A stretch of DNA of 64,000 bases, from NCBI RefSeq assembly GCF_900046455.1, contig NZ_FCOT01000013.1, positions 434,001 through 498,000 on the forward strand, in the 5' to 3' direction. The first letter of the stretch is position 1, and each line of letters begins with the position of its first letter. Below are positions 1 through 10,754 of this stretch, one piece after another. The notes under the pieces were generated by a model that saw nothing but the letters and a program-made list of their open reading frames with translations, was not told where the DNA came from and made no database searches. A program made the position numbers and the translations under genes. The stretch is from Cellulomonas timonensis. Lineage in GTDB: Bacteria > Actinomycetota > Actinomycetes > Actinomycetales > Cellulomonadaceae.

Positions 1-2
1 GG

Positions 3-3000
3 CGCGCGTTCTACGAGTACCACTCGACGCTGATGGAGCCGTGGGACGGCCCGGCGGCGATGACGTTCACGGACGGGACGCTCATCGGCTCGGTGCAGGA
101 CCGCAACGGCCTGCGTCCCGGCCGGTACTGGGTGACCGAGGACGGCCTCGTGGTGATGGCCTCCGAGGCGGGCGTGCTGGACCTCGACCCCTCCACGATC
201 GTGCGCAAGGGCCGGCTCGAGCCGGGCCGCATGTTCCTGGTGGACACCGGCAAGGGCCGGATCATCGACGACGAGGACGTCAAGGCGCAGCTCGCCGCCC
301 AGCGCCCGTACGCGGACTGGGTCCGGGAGAACTCGATCTACCTGGACCAACTCCCCGAGCGCGAGCATGTGGCGCACTCGTCGGCCTCGGTGCGCCGCCG
401 GCAGCGGGCCTTCGGGTACACCGAGGAGGAGCTCAAGATCATCCTGGGCCCGATCGGGGCCACGGGCGCGGAGCCGCTCGGCGCGATGGGCTCCGACACC
501 CCGGTGGCGGTGCTGTCCACCCGCCCGCGGCTGCTGTTCGACTACTTCACCCAGATGTTCGCGCAGGTGACGAACCCGCCGCTGGACGCTATTCGCGAGG
601 AGCTGGTCACCGCGATCGGCGGGGCGATCGGCCCCGAGCCGAACCTGCTGGAGGACGTGCCCGAGCATGCGCGCAAGCTGGTGCTGCCGTTCCCGGTGAT
701 CGACAACGACGCGCTCGCGAAGATCGTCCGCATCGACAAGGACCCGAGGCTCGCGGGGATCTTCCGCTCGGTCATCGTCCGGGGCCTGTACAAGGTCGAC
801 GGCGGGGGAGCGGCGCTGGAGCGCCGACTCGAGGAGATCTTCGCCGAGGTCGACCGGGCCGTGGCCGAGGGCGTGAGCTTCATCGTGCTCTCGGACCGTG
901 ACGGCGACGCCGACCTGGCCCCGATCCCGTCGCTGCTGTTGTCCAGCGCGGTGCACCACCACCTGCTGCGGCGGCGCAGCAGGACACAGGTCTCCCTCGT
1001 GGTCGAGGCTGGCGACATCCGCGAGGTGCACCATGCCGCGCTGCTGATCGGCTACGGCGCCGCGGCGGTCAACCCGTACCTGGCGATGGAGACGGTCGAG
1101 GACCTGGCCCGCAGCGGCTACCTGCCGGGCGTCGCGCCCGAGCAGGCCGTGCGGAACCTCATCAAGGCGCTCGGCAAGGGCGTCCTCAAGGTCATGTCGA
1201 AGATGGGCATCTCGACGATCGCGTCCTACCGCGGCGCCCAGGTCTTCGAGGCCATCGGCCTGTCCCACGCGCTCGTCGACAGGTACTTCACGGGCACCAC
1301 GAGCCGGCTCGGCGGCGTGGGCCTGGACGTCATCGCCGCCGAGGTCGCGGCGCGCCACGCCGACGCCTACCCGGCGAGCGGCAACCGCCAGCCGCATCAG
1401 CGGCTCGCGGTGGGCGGCGAGTACCAGTGGCGCCGCGACGGCGAGGAGCACCTGTTCGACCCGGAGACGGTCTTCCGGCTGCAGCACTCGACGCGCACAC
1501 GGCAGTTCGACGTGTTCCGCGAGTACTCGAAGCGGGTCGACGAGCAGTCCTCGCGGCTGATGACGCTGCGCGGGCTCCTGAAGTTCAAGGACGGCGAGCG
1601 CACGCCGGTGCCGATCGACGAGGTCGAGCCGGTCAGCGAGATCGTCAAGCGGTTCAACACGGGCGCCATGTCCTACGGCTCGATCTCGGCCGAGGCGCAC
1701 GAGACGCTCGCGGTGGCGATGAACAGCATCGGCGCGCGCTCGAACACGGGCGAGGGCGGCGAGGACCCGGAGCGGCTGCACGACCCGGAGCGGCGCAGCG
1801 CGATCAAGCAGATCGCCTCGGGCCGGTTCGGCGTCACGTCCGAGTACCTGACGTTCGCCGACGACATCCAGATCAAGCTCGCACAGGGCGCCAAGCCCGG
1901 CGAGGGCGGCCAGCTCCCGGGCCACAAGGTGTACCCGTGGGTCGCCAAGACGCGGCACTCGACGCCTGGCGTCGGGCTCATCTCGCCGCCTCCGCACCAC
2001 GACATCTACTCGATCGAGGACCTCGCGCAGCTCATCCACGACGCGAAGAACGCGAACCCGCGGGCCCGCATCCACACCAAGCTCGTGAGCGAGTTCGGGG
2101 TCGGGACGGTCGCCGCCGGGGTCGCCAAGGCGCACTCGGACGTCGTGCTGATCTCCGGCCACGACGGCGGGACGGGCGCGAGCCCGCTGACGTCGCTCAA
2201 GCACGCGGGCACCCCGTGGGAGATCGGCCTCGCGGAGACCCAGCAGACGCTGGTGCTGAACAACCTGCGGGACCGTGTGGTCGTGCAGGTGGACGGCCAG
2301 CTGAAGACGGGTCGCGACGTGGTGGTCGGCGCGCTGCTGGGCGCCGAGGAGTTCGGCTTCGCGACGGCGCCGCTGGTGGTGTCCGGCTGCGTGATGATGC
2401 GCGTGTGCCACCTGGACACCTGCCCGGTGGGCGTCGCCACGCAGAACCCCGAGCTGCGGGAGCGGTTCACGGGCAAGCCGGAGTTCGTGGTGACGTTCTT
2501 CGAGTACATCGCCCAGGAGGTCCGCGAGATCCTCGCGAGCCTCGGCTTCCGCACGCTGCTGGAGGCGGTGGGGCGTGTCGAGCTGCTCGACACCCGCACC
2601 GCGATCGAGCACTGGAAGGCCGAGGGCCTCGACCTGGGCCCGGTGCTGGCGGTGCCGGAGCCGGTGGAGGGCTCGGCCCTGCACCACACCCGCGACCAGG
2701 ACCACGGGCTGGCCCGGGCGCTCGACAACGAGTTCATCTCGCTCGCGGCGGATGCGCTCGAGCACGGGACGCCTGTGCAGATCTCGCTGCCGGTGCGCAA
2801 CGTCAATCGCACCGTCGGGACGATGCTCGGCCACGAGGTCACCCGCCGGCACGGCGGCGCGGGCCTGCCCGACGGCACGATTGACGTGACGCTGACGGGC
2901 TCCGCCGGGCAGTCGTTCGGGGCGTTCCTGCCGCGTGGCGTCACGCTGCGGCTGTTCGGCGACGCGAACGACTACGTCGGCAAGGGCCTGTCCGGCGGCC

Positions 3001-3578
3001 GGATCGTGGTGCGGCCGGACCGCAACGCGGTGCTCTCGGGCGGCAACAACGTCGTCGCGGGCAACGTGATCGGCTACGGCGCCACCTCCGGCGAGCTGTA
3101 CGTGAGAGGGCTCACCGGCGAGCGGTTCGGCGTGCGCAACTCGGGGGCGACGCTTGTCGTCGAGGGCGTCGGCGACCACGGCTGCGAGTACATGACCGGC
3201 GGCACGGTGCTCGTGCTCGGGCCCACGGGACGGAACTTCGCCGCGGGCATGTCCGGCGGCAGCGCCTACCTGCTGGACGCCGACCCGGCACTGCTCAACA
3301 CGACGGCGCTGGCCTCGGGGGAGCTGGCTCTCGAGCCGCTCGACGACGAGGACGCCGCCATCGTCGATGACCTGCTCCGCCGACACCTGGCGGAGACCTC
3401 CTCCCCGGTGGCCGAGGAGCTGCTGGCCGACCCGGCCGCGACGCGCGCGCGGATCACGCGGGTCCTGCCCACCGAGTACGCCCGCATGCGCCGTGCGCTC
3501 GCCCAGGCCGAGGCAGACGGCCTCGACCCGGCAGCGCCCGGTGTCTGGAACGAGATCCTGGAGGTGGCACGTGGCTGA
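3..3578 (+). CDS. gltB: Glutamate synthase (GOGAT) large subunit, 5'-truncated by window edge
   Basis: Large subunit of glutamate synthase, which turns glutamine and 2-oxoglutarate into two glutamates. The frame is open from base 3, so the gene begins upstream. About 1,191 residues are present against roughly 1,500 in the family, so the N-terminal amidotransferase Cys and about 300 residues lie outside. The visible part starts in the amidotransferase domain ([16 protein letters not shown]). It continues through the FMN domain ([22 protein letters not shown]), the [3Fe-4S] cysteines in [15 protein letters not shown] (near 2388-2430) and the C-terminal beta-helix of GXGXG repeats. It overlaps gltD by 8 bases, indicating translational coupling. 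Identification is very secure. Confidence 0.97.
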   Translation, partial: RAFYEYHSTLMEPWDGPAAMTFTDGTLIGSVQDRNGLRPGRYWVTEDGLVVMASEAGVLDLDPSTIVRKGRLEPGRMFLVDTGKGRIIDDEDVKAQLAAQRPYADWVRENSIYLDQLPEREHVAHSSASVRRRQRAFGYTEEELKIILGPIGATGAEPLGAMGSDTPVAVLSTRPRLLFDYFTQMFAQVTNPPLDAIREELVTAIGGAIGPEPNLLEDVPEHARKLVLPFPVIDNDALAKIVRIDKDPRLAGIFRSVIVRGLYKVDGGGAALERRLEEIFAEVDRAVAEGVSFIVLSDRDGDADLAPIPSLLLSSAVHHHLLRRRSRTQVSLVVEAGDIREVHHAALLIGYGAAAVNPYLAMETVEDLARSGYLPGVAPEQAVRNLIKALGKGVLKVMSKMGISTIASYRGAQVFEAIGLSHALVDRYFTGTTSRLGGVGLDVIAAEVAARHADAYPASGNRQPHQRLAVGGEYQWRRDGEEHLFDPETVFRLQHSTRTRQFDVFREYSKRVDEQSSRLMTLRGLLKFKDGERTPVPIDEVEPVSEIVKRFNTGAMSYGSISAEAHETLAVAMNSIGARSNTGEGGEDPERLHDPERRSAIKQIASGRFGVTSEYLTFADDIQIKLAQGAKPGEGGQLPGHKVYPWVAKTRHSTPGVGLISPPPHHDIYSIEDLAQLIHDAKNANPRARIHTKLVSEFGVGTVAAGVAKAHSDVVLISGHDGGTGASPLTSLKHAGTPWEIGLAETQQTLVLNNLRDRVVVQVDGQLKTGRDVVVGALLGAEEFGFATAPLVVSGCVMMRVCHLDTCPVGVATQNPELRERFTGKPEFVVTFFEYIAQEVREILASLGFRTLLEAVGRVELLDTRTAIEHWKAEGLDLGPVLAVPEPVEGSALHHTRDQDHGLARALDNEFISLAADALEHGTPVQISLPVRNVNRTVGTMLGHEVTRRHGGAGLPDGTIDVTLTGSAGQSFGAFLPRGVTLRLFGDANDYVGKGLSGGRIVVRPDRNAVLSGGNNVVAGNVIGYGATSGELYVRGLTGERFGVRNSGATLVVEGVGDHGCEYMTGGTVLVLGPTGRNFAAGMSGGSAYLLDADPALLNTTALASGELALEPLDDEDAAIVDDLLRRHLAETSSPVAEELLADPAATRARITRVLPTEYARMRRALAQAEADGLDPAAPGVWNEILEVARG

Positions 3579-5055
3579 CCCGCATGGCTTTCTGAAGGTG
3601 CGGGAGCGCGAGCTGCCCGCCAACCGCCCCGTCCCCGTGCGCCTGATGGACTGGCGCGAGGTCCACGAGCACCGCGCCGGGCATCCCGAGGACACTGCGG
3701 TGCTGACCCGTCAGGCGGGCCGCTGCATGGACTGCGGCATCCCGTTCTGCCACAACGGCTGCCCGCTGGGGAACCTGATCCCCGAGTGGAACGACCTGGT
3801 GTGGCGCGAGCAGTGGGCGGACGCGAGCGAGCGCCTGCACGCGACGAACAACTTCCCGGAGTTCACCGGGCGGATCTGCCCCGCGCCCTGCGAGACGAGC
3901 TGTGTGCTGGGCATCAACCAGCCGCCGGTGACGATCAAGAACGTCGAGGTCTCGATCATCGACGAGGCGTTCGACCGCGGGTTCGTGCAGCCGCAGGTGC
4001 CGCAGCGCCTCACCGGCCACACGGTGGCCGTGGTGGGCTCGGGGCCGGCCGGGCTGGCCGCCGCCCAGCAGCTCACCCGGGCCGGCCACACTGTGGCCGT
4101 CTTCGAGCGGGACGACGCGATCGGCGGACTGCTGCGCTACGGGGTGCCGGACTTCAAGCTCGAGAAGCGGCACATCGACCGCCGGCTCGAGCAGATGCGC
4201 GCCGAGGGCACCCGGTTCCGCCCGGGTGTGGAGATCGGCCGCGACCTGTCGTGGGACGACCTGCGCGCCCGTTTCGACGCCGTGGTCGTCGCCACCGGAG
4301 CCACCGTGCCGCGTGAGCTACGCGTGCCGGGCTCCGAGCTCGACGGCGTGCACGTCGCGATGGACTACCTGCACCAGGCGAACGCCGTGGTCGCGGGGCA
4401 TTCCGTGCCCGACCAGATCACCGCCACCGGCAAGCACGTCATCATCATCGGCGGCGGGGACACCGGCTCGGACTGCCTCGGCACGGCACTGCGCCAGGGC
4501 GCCGCGTCGGTGACCACGCTCGCGATCGGCAAGCGTCCGCCGACGGAGCGGCCCGAGAGCCAGCCGTGGCCCACGGACCCGATCCTCTTCGAGGTCTCGA
4601 GCTCGCATGAGGAGGGCGGCGAGCGCGACTACCTCGCGTCCACCGTGGCGTTCCTCGGCGGCGAGGGCGACGAGGCGGGGCAGGTCCGCGCGCTACGGCT
4701 CGCCACCACGGAGTACCTGCCCGACGGCCGGCGCGTGCCCACGCCCGGCACCGAGCGGGACATCCCCGCCGACCTGGTGCTCATCGCGATGGGCTTCACC
4801 GGGCCTGAGACGGGCGACCTCGTCGAGCAGACGGGCATCGCGCTCACCGCGCGCGGACTGGTCGAGCGCTCGGACGACTTCGCGACGTCGGCGCCCGGCG
4901 TGTTCGTGGCCGGCGACGCCGGGCGCGGGCAGTCGCTCATCGTCTGGGCCATCGCCGAGGGCCGCGCAGCCGCCGCGGCCGTCGACACCTATCTCGCAGG
5001 GAGCACCGAGCTCCCTGCTCCGGTCACGGCCCGCACCATGGCGCTGCGACCGTAA
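3571..5055 (+). CDS. gltD: Glutamate synthase small subunit (NADPH-dependent)
   Basis: Small subunit of glutamate synthase; it passes electrons from NAD(P)H through FAD and iron-sulfur clusters to GltB. The 494-residue protein begins at a GTG inside the end of gltB, reading [15 protein letters not shown], which matches the usual GltD N-terminus. Cysteine clusters [14 protein letters not shown] and [10 protein letters not shown] bind the N-terminal [4Fe-4S] clusters. [13 protein letters not shown] is the FAD Rossmann motif and GGGDTGSDC the second nucleotide-binding site; the end ([19 protein letters not shown]) is typical of the family. It forms one operon with gltB and links this nitrogen sink to the nitrate/nitrite genes further right. 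Confidence 0.97.
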   Translation: MADPHGFLKVRERELPANRPVPVRLMDWREVHEHRAGHPEDTAVLTRQAGRCMDCGIPFCHNGCPLGNLIPEWNDLVWREQWADASERLHATNNFPEFTGRICPAPCETSCVLGINQPPVTIKNVEVSIIDEAFDRGFVQPQVPQRLTGHTVAVVGSGPAGLAAAQQLTRAGHTVAVFERDDAIGGLLRYGVPDFKLEKRHIDRRLEQMRAEGTRFRPGVEIGRDLSWDDLRARFDAVVVATGATVPRELRVPGSELDGVHVAMDYLHQANAVVAGHSVPDQITATGKHVIIIGGGDTGSDCLGTALRQGAASVTTLAIGKRPPTERPESQPWPTDPILFEVSSSHEEGGERDYLASTVAFLGGEGDEAGQVRALRLATTEYLPDGRRVPTPGTERDIPADLVLIAMGFTGPETGDLVEQTGIALTARGLVERSDDFATSAPGVFVAGDAGRGQSLIVWAIAEGRAAAAAVDTYLAGSTELPAPVTARTMALRP

Positions 5056-5097
5056 TTCCCCAGATCAACGTCGTAACCGGTCGGTGGGAACGCGGGC

Positions 5098-5114
5098 CGG
5101 GACGTTCGGTCCCG
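5098..5114 (+). terminator. Small hairpin after gltD, possible terminator
   Basis: Inverted repeat CGGGAC-GTTCG-GTCCCG: a 6-bp perfect stem with a 5-base loop, 43 bases past the gltD stop and 34 bases before pyk. There is no T-tract, so it could equally be a regulatory palindrome in the pyk leader. The rest of the 93-base gap shows nothing else I can assign. Confidence 0.3.
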
Positions 5115-5148
5115 AACCAGTTCCCCACGAAAGGCCTAGGCTTGCCTC

Positions 5149-6585
5149 ATGCGTAGAGCAAAGATCGTCTGCACCATTGGACCCGTCACGGAGTCCGCCG
5201 AACAGATCCAGGCGCTGGTCGACGCCGGCATGGACGTCGCCCGCCTGAACCGTAGCCACGGTGACACTGACGTGCACCGCAAGGTCTACGAGAACGTGCG
5301 CGCCGCCGCCCAGGCGTCGGGCCGTTCCGTGGCCGTGCTGGTCGACCTGCAGGGTCCCAAGATCCGCCTGGGCCGTTTCGCCGAGGGCAAGCACGAGCTG
5401 GCCGAGGGTGACATCTTCACCATCACCACCGAGGACGTGCCCGGCACCAAGGAGCTCGTCTCCACCACGCACAAGGGCCTCCCGAACGACGCCCGCGTGG
5501 GCGACCCCATCCTCATCGACGACGGCCGCGTGCTCGTGCGCGTCACCGAGGTGGACGGCCCCCGCGTCGTCACCCGCGTCGAGGTCGGCGGCCCGGTCTC
5601 CAACAACAAGGGCCTGAACCTCCCGGGCGTCGCGGTCTCCGTGCCCGCGATGAGCGACAAGGACGAGGCGGACCTCCGCTGGGCCATCCAGATCGGCGCC
5701 GACATCATCGCGCTGTCGTTCGTGCGCAGCGCGGCCGACTACGACGACGTCCGCCGGATCATGGAGGAGGAGGGCCGGATCCTCCCCGTCATCGCCAAGA
5801 TCGAGAAGCCGCAGGCTGTCGAGAACCTGGTCGAGATCGTCGCCGCGTTCGACGGCATCATGGTCGCCCGTGGCGACCTCGGCGTGGAGCTGCCGCTCGA
5901 GCAGGTCCCGCTGGTGCAGAAGCGCGCCGTCGAGCTGGCCCGCCGTTCGGCGAAGCCCGTCATCGTCGCCACGCAGGTGCTCGAGTCGATGATCTCGGCT
6001 CCGCGCCCGACGCGCGCCGAGGCCTCCGACTGCGCCAACGCGGTGCTCGACGGCGCGGACGCGGTCATGCTCTCGGGCGAGACCAGCGTCGGCGACTACC
6101 CGATCGAGGCCGTGCGCACCATGGCGCGGATCATCGAGAACACCGAGGAGCTGGGCCGGGAGCGCATCGCGCCCCTCGGCTCGACGCCGCACACGCGTGG
6201 TGGCGCCATCACGCGTGCCGCCGCCGAGATCGGCGAGACGGTGGGCGTCAAGTACCTGGTGACGTTCACGCAGTCGGGCGACTCGGCCCGCCGCATGTCG
6301 CGTCTGCGCTCGTCGATCCCGCTGCTCGCCTTCACGCCGGAGCGCCAGGTGCGCAACGTGCTGTCGCTGAGCTGGGGCGTGCAGTCCTACGAGGTGCCCT
6401 CGGTCGAGAGCACCGACGCGATGGTCAAGCAGGTCGACACGACGCTGCGCGCCAACGGGCTCGCGGAGGTCGGCGACTACGTCGTCGTCGTCGCGGGCAC
6501 GCCGGTGGGCGAGGTCGGCTCGACGAACTCGATCGTCGTGCACAAGATCGGTGACGAGGACGGCGGCTCGGGCCGCATCGCCTGA
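5149..6585 (+). CDS. pyk: Pyruvate kinase
   Basis: Converts phosphoenolpyruvate and ADP to pyruvate and ATP, the last glycolytic step, in the cytoplasm. The 478-residue length is normal for the family. It opens with MRRAKIVCTIGP; VDLQGPKIRLG, the active-site segment KIEKPQAVENL and the signature FDGIMVARGDLGVE follow, and a C-terminal allosteric domain closes the protein. The substrate-loop sequence reads LNRSHG rather than the more common NFSHG or NLSHG. The ATG at 5149 gives the canonical N-terminus, although no strong ribosome binding site is visible just upstream. It is monocistronic, ending at a strong terminator. Confidence 0.97.
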   Translation: MRRAKIVCTIGPVTESAEQIQALVDAGMDVARLNRSHGDTDVHRKVYENVRAAAQASGRSVAVLVDLQGPKIRLGRFAEGKHELAEGDIFTITTEDVPGTKELVSTTHKGLPNDARVGDPILIDDGRVLVRVTEVDGPRVVTRVEVGGPVSNNKGLNLPGVAVSVPAMSDKDEADLRWAIQIGADIIALSFVRSAADYDDVRRIMEEEGRILPVIAKIEKPQAVENLVEIVAAFDGIMVARGDLGVELPLEQVPLVQKRAVELARRSAKPVIVATQVLESMISAPRPTRAEASDCANAVLDGADAVMLSGETSVGDYPIEAVRTMARIIENTEELGRERIAPLGSTPHTRGGAITRAAAEIGETVGVKYLVTFTQSGDSARRMSRLRSSIPLLAFTPERQVRNVLSLSWGVQSYEVPSVESTDAMVKQVDTTLRANGLAEVGDYVVVVAGTPVGEVGSTNSIVVHKIGDEDGGSGRIA

Positions 6586-6600
6586 TCACCCGCTCACGCA

Positions 6601-6638
6601 GACGCAGGCCCCCGGGATCCTTCCCGGGGGCCTGCGTC
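6601..6638. terminator. Strong bidirectional terminator between pyk and prpC
   Basis: Perfect 17-bp stem (left arm 6601-6617, right arm 6622-6638) with a 4-base TCCT loop, in the 80-base gap between two convergent genes. There is no long T-run, as is usual in high-GC actinobacteria. It probably ends transcripts from both sides. Confidence 0.85.
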
Positions 6639-6665
6639 GTGTGATGTGCGCGTGGGAGCCAAGTG

Positions 6666-7862
6666 TCAGCGTGGGCGGGCGGGCTCGGAGCCGTGGGCCG
6701 TCCGCTGCGGCACATGGCGGCGCTCCGTCCCGGTGTACGCGCTCAGCGGCCTGATCAGCGCGTTGTGGGCGAGCTGCTCGCGCACGTGGGCGGTCCAGCC
6801 GACCACGCGGCTCGCGGCGAACAGGGGCGTGAACGTCGGGGTGTCGAACCCCATCAGGTGGTACGCGGGGCCCGTCGGGTAGTCGAGGTTCGGCAGGATG
6901 CCCGTGCGCTCGGCCATGCCGCGCTCCAGCGCGGCGTACATCGCGCCGAGCCCCTCCGAGTCGTCGAGGGCGAGCAGCCCGTCGAGTGCCGCCTTCATCG
7001 CCGGCACCCGCGAGTCGCCCGTGCGGTAGACGCGGTGGCCAAACCCCATGACCTTCTGCTTGCGGGCGAGGACGTCGTCGAGCCAGGCGTCCACCCGGTC
7101 CGCCGAGCCGATCTCGCCGAACGCGGCCATCACCGCCTCGTTGGCGCCGCCGTGCAGCGGGCCCTTCAGCGCGCCGACCGCCGCGGTGACGGCCGAGTGC
7201 AGGTCGGACAGCGTGGACGCGACGACCCGCGCGGTGAACGTCGAGGCGTTGAACGAGTGCTCCGCGTACAGCACCATCGACACCTCGAAGGCCTGGACGA
7301 CGGGCGCGGGGGGAACCTGCCCGAACACCATGTGCAGGAAGTTCTCCGCGTACCCGAGGTCGGAGCGCGGCTCCACCGCCGCCAGGCCGTGCCGTCTGCG
7401 CTGGTCGAGCGCCACCACGGCGGGGAGCTGCGCCATGAGGTCCTGCGCGCGCGACAGGTCGGCCTCCGGGGACTTGTCCTCCCAGGTGGTGTCGTGCGCC
7501 CCGATCACGCTCACCGCCGTGCGGACCACGTCCATCGGGTGGGCGGTGAGCGGCAGCGCCAGGACGGTCTCCATGACGGCGTCCGGCAAGGCCCGCCGTG
7601 AGCGCTCCGCGGCGCGCAGCCGGTCGAGCTCGGCGGCATCCGGGAGCTCGCCATGCCAGAGCAGGTAGGCGACCTCCTCGAATGAGCAGGCGTCGGCCAG
7701 CTCCTGGACGGGGTAGCCCCGGTACAGCAGCGAGCTGCTGGCGGAGTCCACCGAGGAGATCTCGGTGGCGTCCACCACGACTCCGGCGAGGCCGCGATGG
7801 ATCTGCGGCGGCTCGGGGGGTGCGGCGGCCGTGCCAGCGGTGCGGGTGCTCTCGTCGGTCAT
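6666..7862 (-). CDS. prpC: 2-methylcitrate synthase (citrate synthase family)
   Basis: Citrate-synthase-fold enzyme, 398 residues. Next to prpD and prpB, its likely reaction is propionyl-CoA plus oxaloacetate to 2-methylcitrate. Family motifs include LHGGANEAVM, the signature GFGHRVYRTGDSR and the C-terminal VVGWTAHVREQ. I choose the ATG at 7862 because GGAGG lies 5 bases before it. An in-frame ATG at 7874 would add four residues but has no ribosome binding site. It is the last gene of the operon, 59 bases after prpB, and ends at the shared terminator. Activity as an ordinary citrate synthase cannot be excluded from sequence alone. Confidence 0.9.
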   Translation of the reverse strand: MTDESTRTAGTAAAPPEPPQIHRGLAGVVVDATEISSVDSASSSLLYRGYPVQELADACSFEEVAYLLWHGELPDAAELDRLRAAERSRRALPDAVMETVLALPLTAHPMDVVRTAVSVIGAHDTTWEDKSPEADLSRAQDLMAQLPAVVALDQRRRHGLAAVEPRSDLGYAENFLHMVFGQVPPAPVVQAFEVSMVLYAEHSFNASTFTARVVASTLSDLHSAVTAAVGALKGPLHGGANEAVMAAFGEIGSADRVDAWLDDVLARKQKVMGFGHRVYRTGDSRVPAMKAALDGLLALDDSEGLGAMYAALERGMAERTGILPNLDYPTGPAYHLMGFDTPTFTPLFAASRVVGWTAHVREQLAHNALIRPLSAYTGTERRHVPQRTAHGSEPARPR

Positions 7863-7921
7863 CGGTGCCTCCATCGTCGTGGTGACGTCGCGGTGCGCCT
7901 GAGCTGTTCGAGTCGGTGCTG

Positions 7922-8815
7922 TCAGAGCTGGAAGTCGTCGATCCCCGAGTCGAAGGCCCGGTAGCCGGAGTAGTCGACGAGCGAGTAGAGGTCGGAGCGG
8001 TGCTGCATGCGGTCCAGCAGGGCGGCCTGCGTCCCCGTGGCCCGGATCTCGTCGAGCCCGGCCTCGGCGGCGCCCATCGCCAGCCGGAGGAGCGTGACCG
8101 GGTAGATGACGATGTTGTACCCAAGCGCGGCGAGCTGCTCGGCGGTGAGCAGCTCGCCTTTGCCGAACTCGGTCATGTTCGCGAGCAGCGGGACGTCGAT
8201 CGCGGCGCGGAAGGCCTCGAGCTCGTGGGGCCCGAGCAGCGCCTCGGGGAAGACCGCGTCGGCCCCGGCGCCGACGTACGCCTTCGCCCGGTCGATCGCG
8301 GCGGGCAGGCCCTCGACGGCGCGGACGTCGGTGCGGGCCATCACGAGGAAGTCGGGGTCGCGGCGCCCGGTGACGGCGGCCCGGATCCGCTGCACGGCCG
8401 TGGCCTGGTCGACCACCTGCTTTCCGTCGAGGTGCCCGCAGCGCTTCGGGTTCACCTGGTCCTCGATGTGGCAGCCGGACGCCCCCGCGTCCTCGAGCGC
8501 CTGCACGGTGCGGGCGACGTTCATCGGCTCGCCGAAGCCGGTGTCGGCGTCGACCAGCGTGGGCAGACGGGTCATGCGGGCGATCTGCCCCGCGCGGGCT
8601 GCCACCTCCGTGGCGGTGGTGAGCCCGATATCGGGCAGGCCGAGGTCCGCCGAGAGCACCGCGCCCGACACGTACACCCCGTCGAACCCCTTGGCCTCGA
8701 CGAGCCGCGCGGAGAGGGGGTTGAAAGCGCCGGGCATCTGGAGCAGGTCGCCGCTGGCGAGCCGCTCGCGCAGGGCGCGCCGCTTGGCGGCTGGGGTGAG
8801 GTCCGAGTAGAGCAT
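7922..8815 (-). CDS. prpB: Methylisocitrate lyase
   Basis: Cleaves 2-methylisocitrate to pyruvate and succinate in the methylcitrate cycle. The 297-residue protein belongs to the isocitrate lyase/PEP mutase fold: MPGAFNPLSARLVEAKGFDGVYVSG near the start, the Mg-binding LVDADTGFG, EDQVNPKRCGHLDGK with the catalytic Cys of the KRCGH motif, and RTDVRAVEG. Its ATG overlaps the prpD stop (TGATG), so the two are translationally coupled. Assignment is secure because both motif and neighbours agree. Confidence 0.95.
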   Translation of the reverse strand: MLYSDLTPAAKRRALRERLASGDLLQMPGAFNPLSARLVEAKGFDGVYVSGAVLSADLGLPDIGLTTATEVAARAGQIARMTRLPTLVDADTGFGEPMNVARTVQALEDAGASGCHIEDQVNPKRCGHLDGKQVVDQATAVQRIRAAVTGRRDPDFLVMARTDVRAVEGLPAAIDRAKAYVGAGADAVFPEALLGPHELEAFRAAIDVPLLANMTEFGKGELLTAEQLAALGYNIVIYPVTLLRLAMGAAEAGLDEIRATGTQAALLDRMQHRSDLYSLVDYSGYRAFDSGIDDFQL

Positions 8816-10338
8816 CAGAACAGGCCTCCGGGGCTGTGGAGCCGGTCCAGGAGCCCCGGCCGGGCGGTGAGGTGCACGCCGTCGAGCTCGCCGGGGCCGA
8901 GGGCGGGCAGCCGCTGCGCGAGGTGGAGGAAGCGCTCGAGCTCGCCCTCGTCGACGGCGTCCGCGGCGAGGGCGCGCATCTTGTCCACGTACTGCGGACG
9001 CGTGAACGGGCGGGCGCCCAGGGGGTGCGCGTCGGCCACGGCGATCTCCTCCTCGAGCCGGGAGCCGTCGGCCAGCTCGACGACGAGGCGGCCCCCGAAC
9101 GCCTTCTCCCGCGGATCGGTGGCGTGGTACCGCCGAGTCCACTCCGGGTCCTCCACCGTGGTGATCCGCTGCCACAGCGCCACCGTGTCCGGCCGGGCGG
9201 CGCGCTCGGGCGTGTAGGACGCGTCGTGGTGCCACGCGCCGTCCTGCAGGGCCACCGCCAGGATGAACGGGATCGAGTGGTCGAGCGTCTCGCGGGAGGC
9301 CGCCGGATCGTACTTCTGCGGGTCGTGCGCGCCGGACCCGATCACGTGGTGGGTGTGGTGGGACGTGTGCAGCACGATCGAGCGGACCTTGCCCGGGTCG
9401 CCGACCTCGGGGCGCTCGCGGTGCAGGCGCCGCGCGAGGTCGATGAGCGCCTGCGACTGATACTCGGCCGAGTGCTCCTTGGTGTACGTCTCCAGGATCG
9501 CCCTGCGTGGCTCGCCCGGCCCCGGCAGCAGCACCTCGTAGTCGGCCTCCGGGCCGTCGAGCAGCCACGCGATGACGCCGTCCTCGCCCTCGTAGATGGG
9601 GGTGGGGGAGGTCTGGCCGCGCATGGCGCGATCCACTGCCTCGACGGCGGCCTTGCCCGCGAAGGCCGGCGCGTAGGCCTTCCAGGTGGAGATCTCGCCC
9701 TTGCGGGACTGCCGGGTGGCGGTGGTGGTGTGCAGCGCCTGCCCGATCGCGTGGAAGGTCGCCTCGGGCGGCAGCCTGAGCAGCGAGCCGAGCCCGGCGG
9801 CCACGGCGGGCCCCAGATGGGCGACGTGGTCGATCTTGTGCCGGTGCAGGCTGATCGCGCGGACCAGCGCCACCTGCGCCTCGTAAGCGGTGGCGATGGC
9901 GCGCACCAGGTCGGCGCCGGACGCGCCGACGTGGTGGGCCACGGCCAGCAGCGGCGGGATCGTGTCCCCGGGATGGGAGTAGTCCGCGGCGAGGGACGTG
10001 TCGTGGAAGTCGGGCTCGCGCCCCGCCACGCCGTTGGCCCACGCCGCCCACTCGGGGCTCGTGCGCACGCCCGGCGCTGCGCCCACCACCGTGGACCCCG
10101 TGCCGCCGCGGGACGGCGGGTGGCTCAGAGCCTGCGCGCGGGCCGCCACCACGGGCGGCCGCATGAGCGACGCGGCGGCGACGGCGGCGTCGTCCAGGAC
10201 CCGGTTGACCACCATCTCCGCGACGTCGTCGTCGACGGGGACGTCATCGGCGGCGACCTCCGCCAACGCCCATGCGAGTTGCTCGGAGCGCGCCAGCCGC
10301 TCGCTGCTGGGGTGCACGCGGACGCGGTGGGCGATCAT
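8815..10338 (-). CDS. prpD: 2-methylcitrate dehydratase (MmgE/PrpD family)
   Basis: Dehydrates 2-methylcitrate in the methylcitrate cycle. The 507-residue MmgE/PrpD-family protein opens with [20 protein letters not shown], matching the usual PrpD N-terminus, which supports the ATG at 10338. This ATG overlaps the stop of a short upstream ORF as ATGA and has no strong ribosome binding site of its own. [22 protein letters not shown] and [20 protein letters not shown] are typical core segments. It is first in prpD-prpB-prpC. No PrpR or GntR-type regulator is adjacent within the window. Confidence 0.93.
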   Translation of the reverse strand: MIAHRVRVHPSSERLARSEQLAWALAEVAADDVPVDDDVAEMVVNRVLDDAAVAAASLMRPPVVAARAQALSHPPSRGGTGSTVVGAAPGVRTSPEWAAWANGVAGREPDFHDTSLAADYSHPGDTIPPLLAVAHHVGASGADLVRAIATAYEAQVALVRAISLHRHKIDHVAHLGPAVAAGLGSLLRLPPEATFHAIGQALHTTTATRQSRKGEISTWKAYAPAFAGKAAVEAVDRAMRGQTSPTPIYEGEDGVIAWLLDGPEADYEVLLPGPGEPRRAILETYTKEHSAEYQSQALIDLARRLHRERPEVGDPGKVRSIVLHTSHHTHHVIGSGAHDPQKYDPAASRETLDHSIPFILAVALQDGAWHHDASYTPERAARPDTVALWQRITTVEDPEWTRRYHATDPREKAFGGRLVVELADGSRLEEEIAVADAHPLGARPFTRPQYVDKMRALAADAVDEGELERFLHLAQRLPALGPGELDGVHLTARPGLLDRLHSPGGLF

Positions 10339-10415
10339 GCCGAGGTCCGGGCGTGGTCGCGACAGGCCGCGGACGAGGCGGGCAGGCTGGCGTGTGCTGT
10401 GCCGCTGCCGCGCAT
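10335..10415 (-). CDS. 26-residue leader ORF coupled to prpD
   Basis: A strong ribosome binding site (GAGGAGG, then ACCGG) precedes an ATG at 10415. That ATG opens 26 codons ([20 protein letters not shown], then HARTSA) and ends in a TGA overlapping the prpD ATG (ATGA). It is the best ribosome binding site in the prp leader, while prpD itself has none visible. This suggests a translationally coupled leader peptide. It is too short to match a family. A sequencing frameshift in an extended PrpD N-terminus is the alternative, though PrpD starts normally at 10338. Confidence 0.5.
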   Translation of the reverse strand: MRGSGTAHASLPASSAACRDHARTSA

Positions 10416-10441
10416 CCGGTCCTCCTCGATCGGGTGGACGG

Positions 10442-10470
10442 AACGTATCAACCAGGGCAGGCGCTGTACA
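10442..10470 (-). promoter_or_regulatory. Candidate promoter of the prp operon
   Basis: Read on the minus strand, TGTACA (10470-10465) and TACGTT (10447-10442) are separated by 17 bases, a sigma-70-like spacing about 27 bases before the leader ATG. The match is moderate. The rest of the 167-base gap between prpD and the CDGSH gene shows no other recognisable site. Confidence 0.35.
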
Positions 10471-10505
10471 CCGGCGCCGCGCTCGGGTCAGTCCCCGGGC
10501 GCCGG

Positions 10506-10754
10506 TCAGGGCGCGGTGAAGCCCACCACTTTGTGGCTGCCGTCGCAGAACGGCTTGATCGCCGACATGCCGCAGCGGCACAGCGCCACTGTCGCGCGCC
10601 GGCGGGGCACGGGCATGCCGTCGCCGTCCAGGATCTCGATGTCGCCACGCACCAGCAACGGGCCGTCCGGGCAGGCGGTGATCCGCACGGCGGGCACGCG
10701 CATCGCCGAGGCTGGCGGCGGTGCGACGCCCTTCGCCGGCTGGGCGCTGGTCAT
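10506..10754 (-). CDS. CDGSH iron-sulfur domain protein
   Basis: An 82-residue protein with a C-terminal CDGSH [2Fe-2S] domain: [17 protein letters not shown] supplies three Cys and one His as ligands. The N-terminal part ([18 protein letters not shown]) is the usual lead-in of bacterial single-domain CDGSH proteins. Its ATG overlaps the stop of the upstream heme-oxygenase-like gene as ATGA, so the two are coupled and probably act together. The domain is redox-active or cluster-transferring in known members. The specific role here is not known, though electron supply to the iron oxygenase partner is plausible. Confidence 0.9.
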   Translation of the reverse strand: MTSAQPAKGVAPPPASAMRVPAVRITACPDGPLLVRGDIEILDGDGMPVPRRRATVALCRCGMSAIKPFCDGSHKVVGFTAP

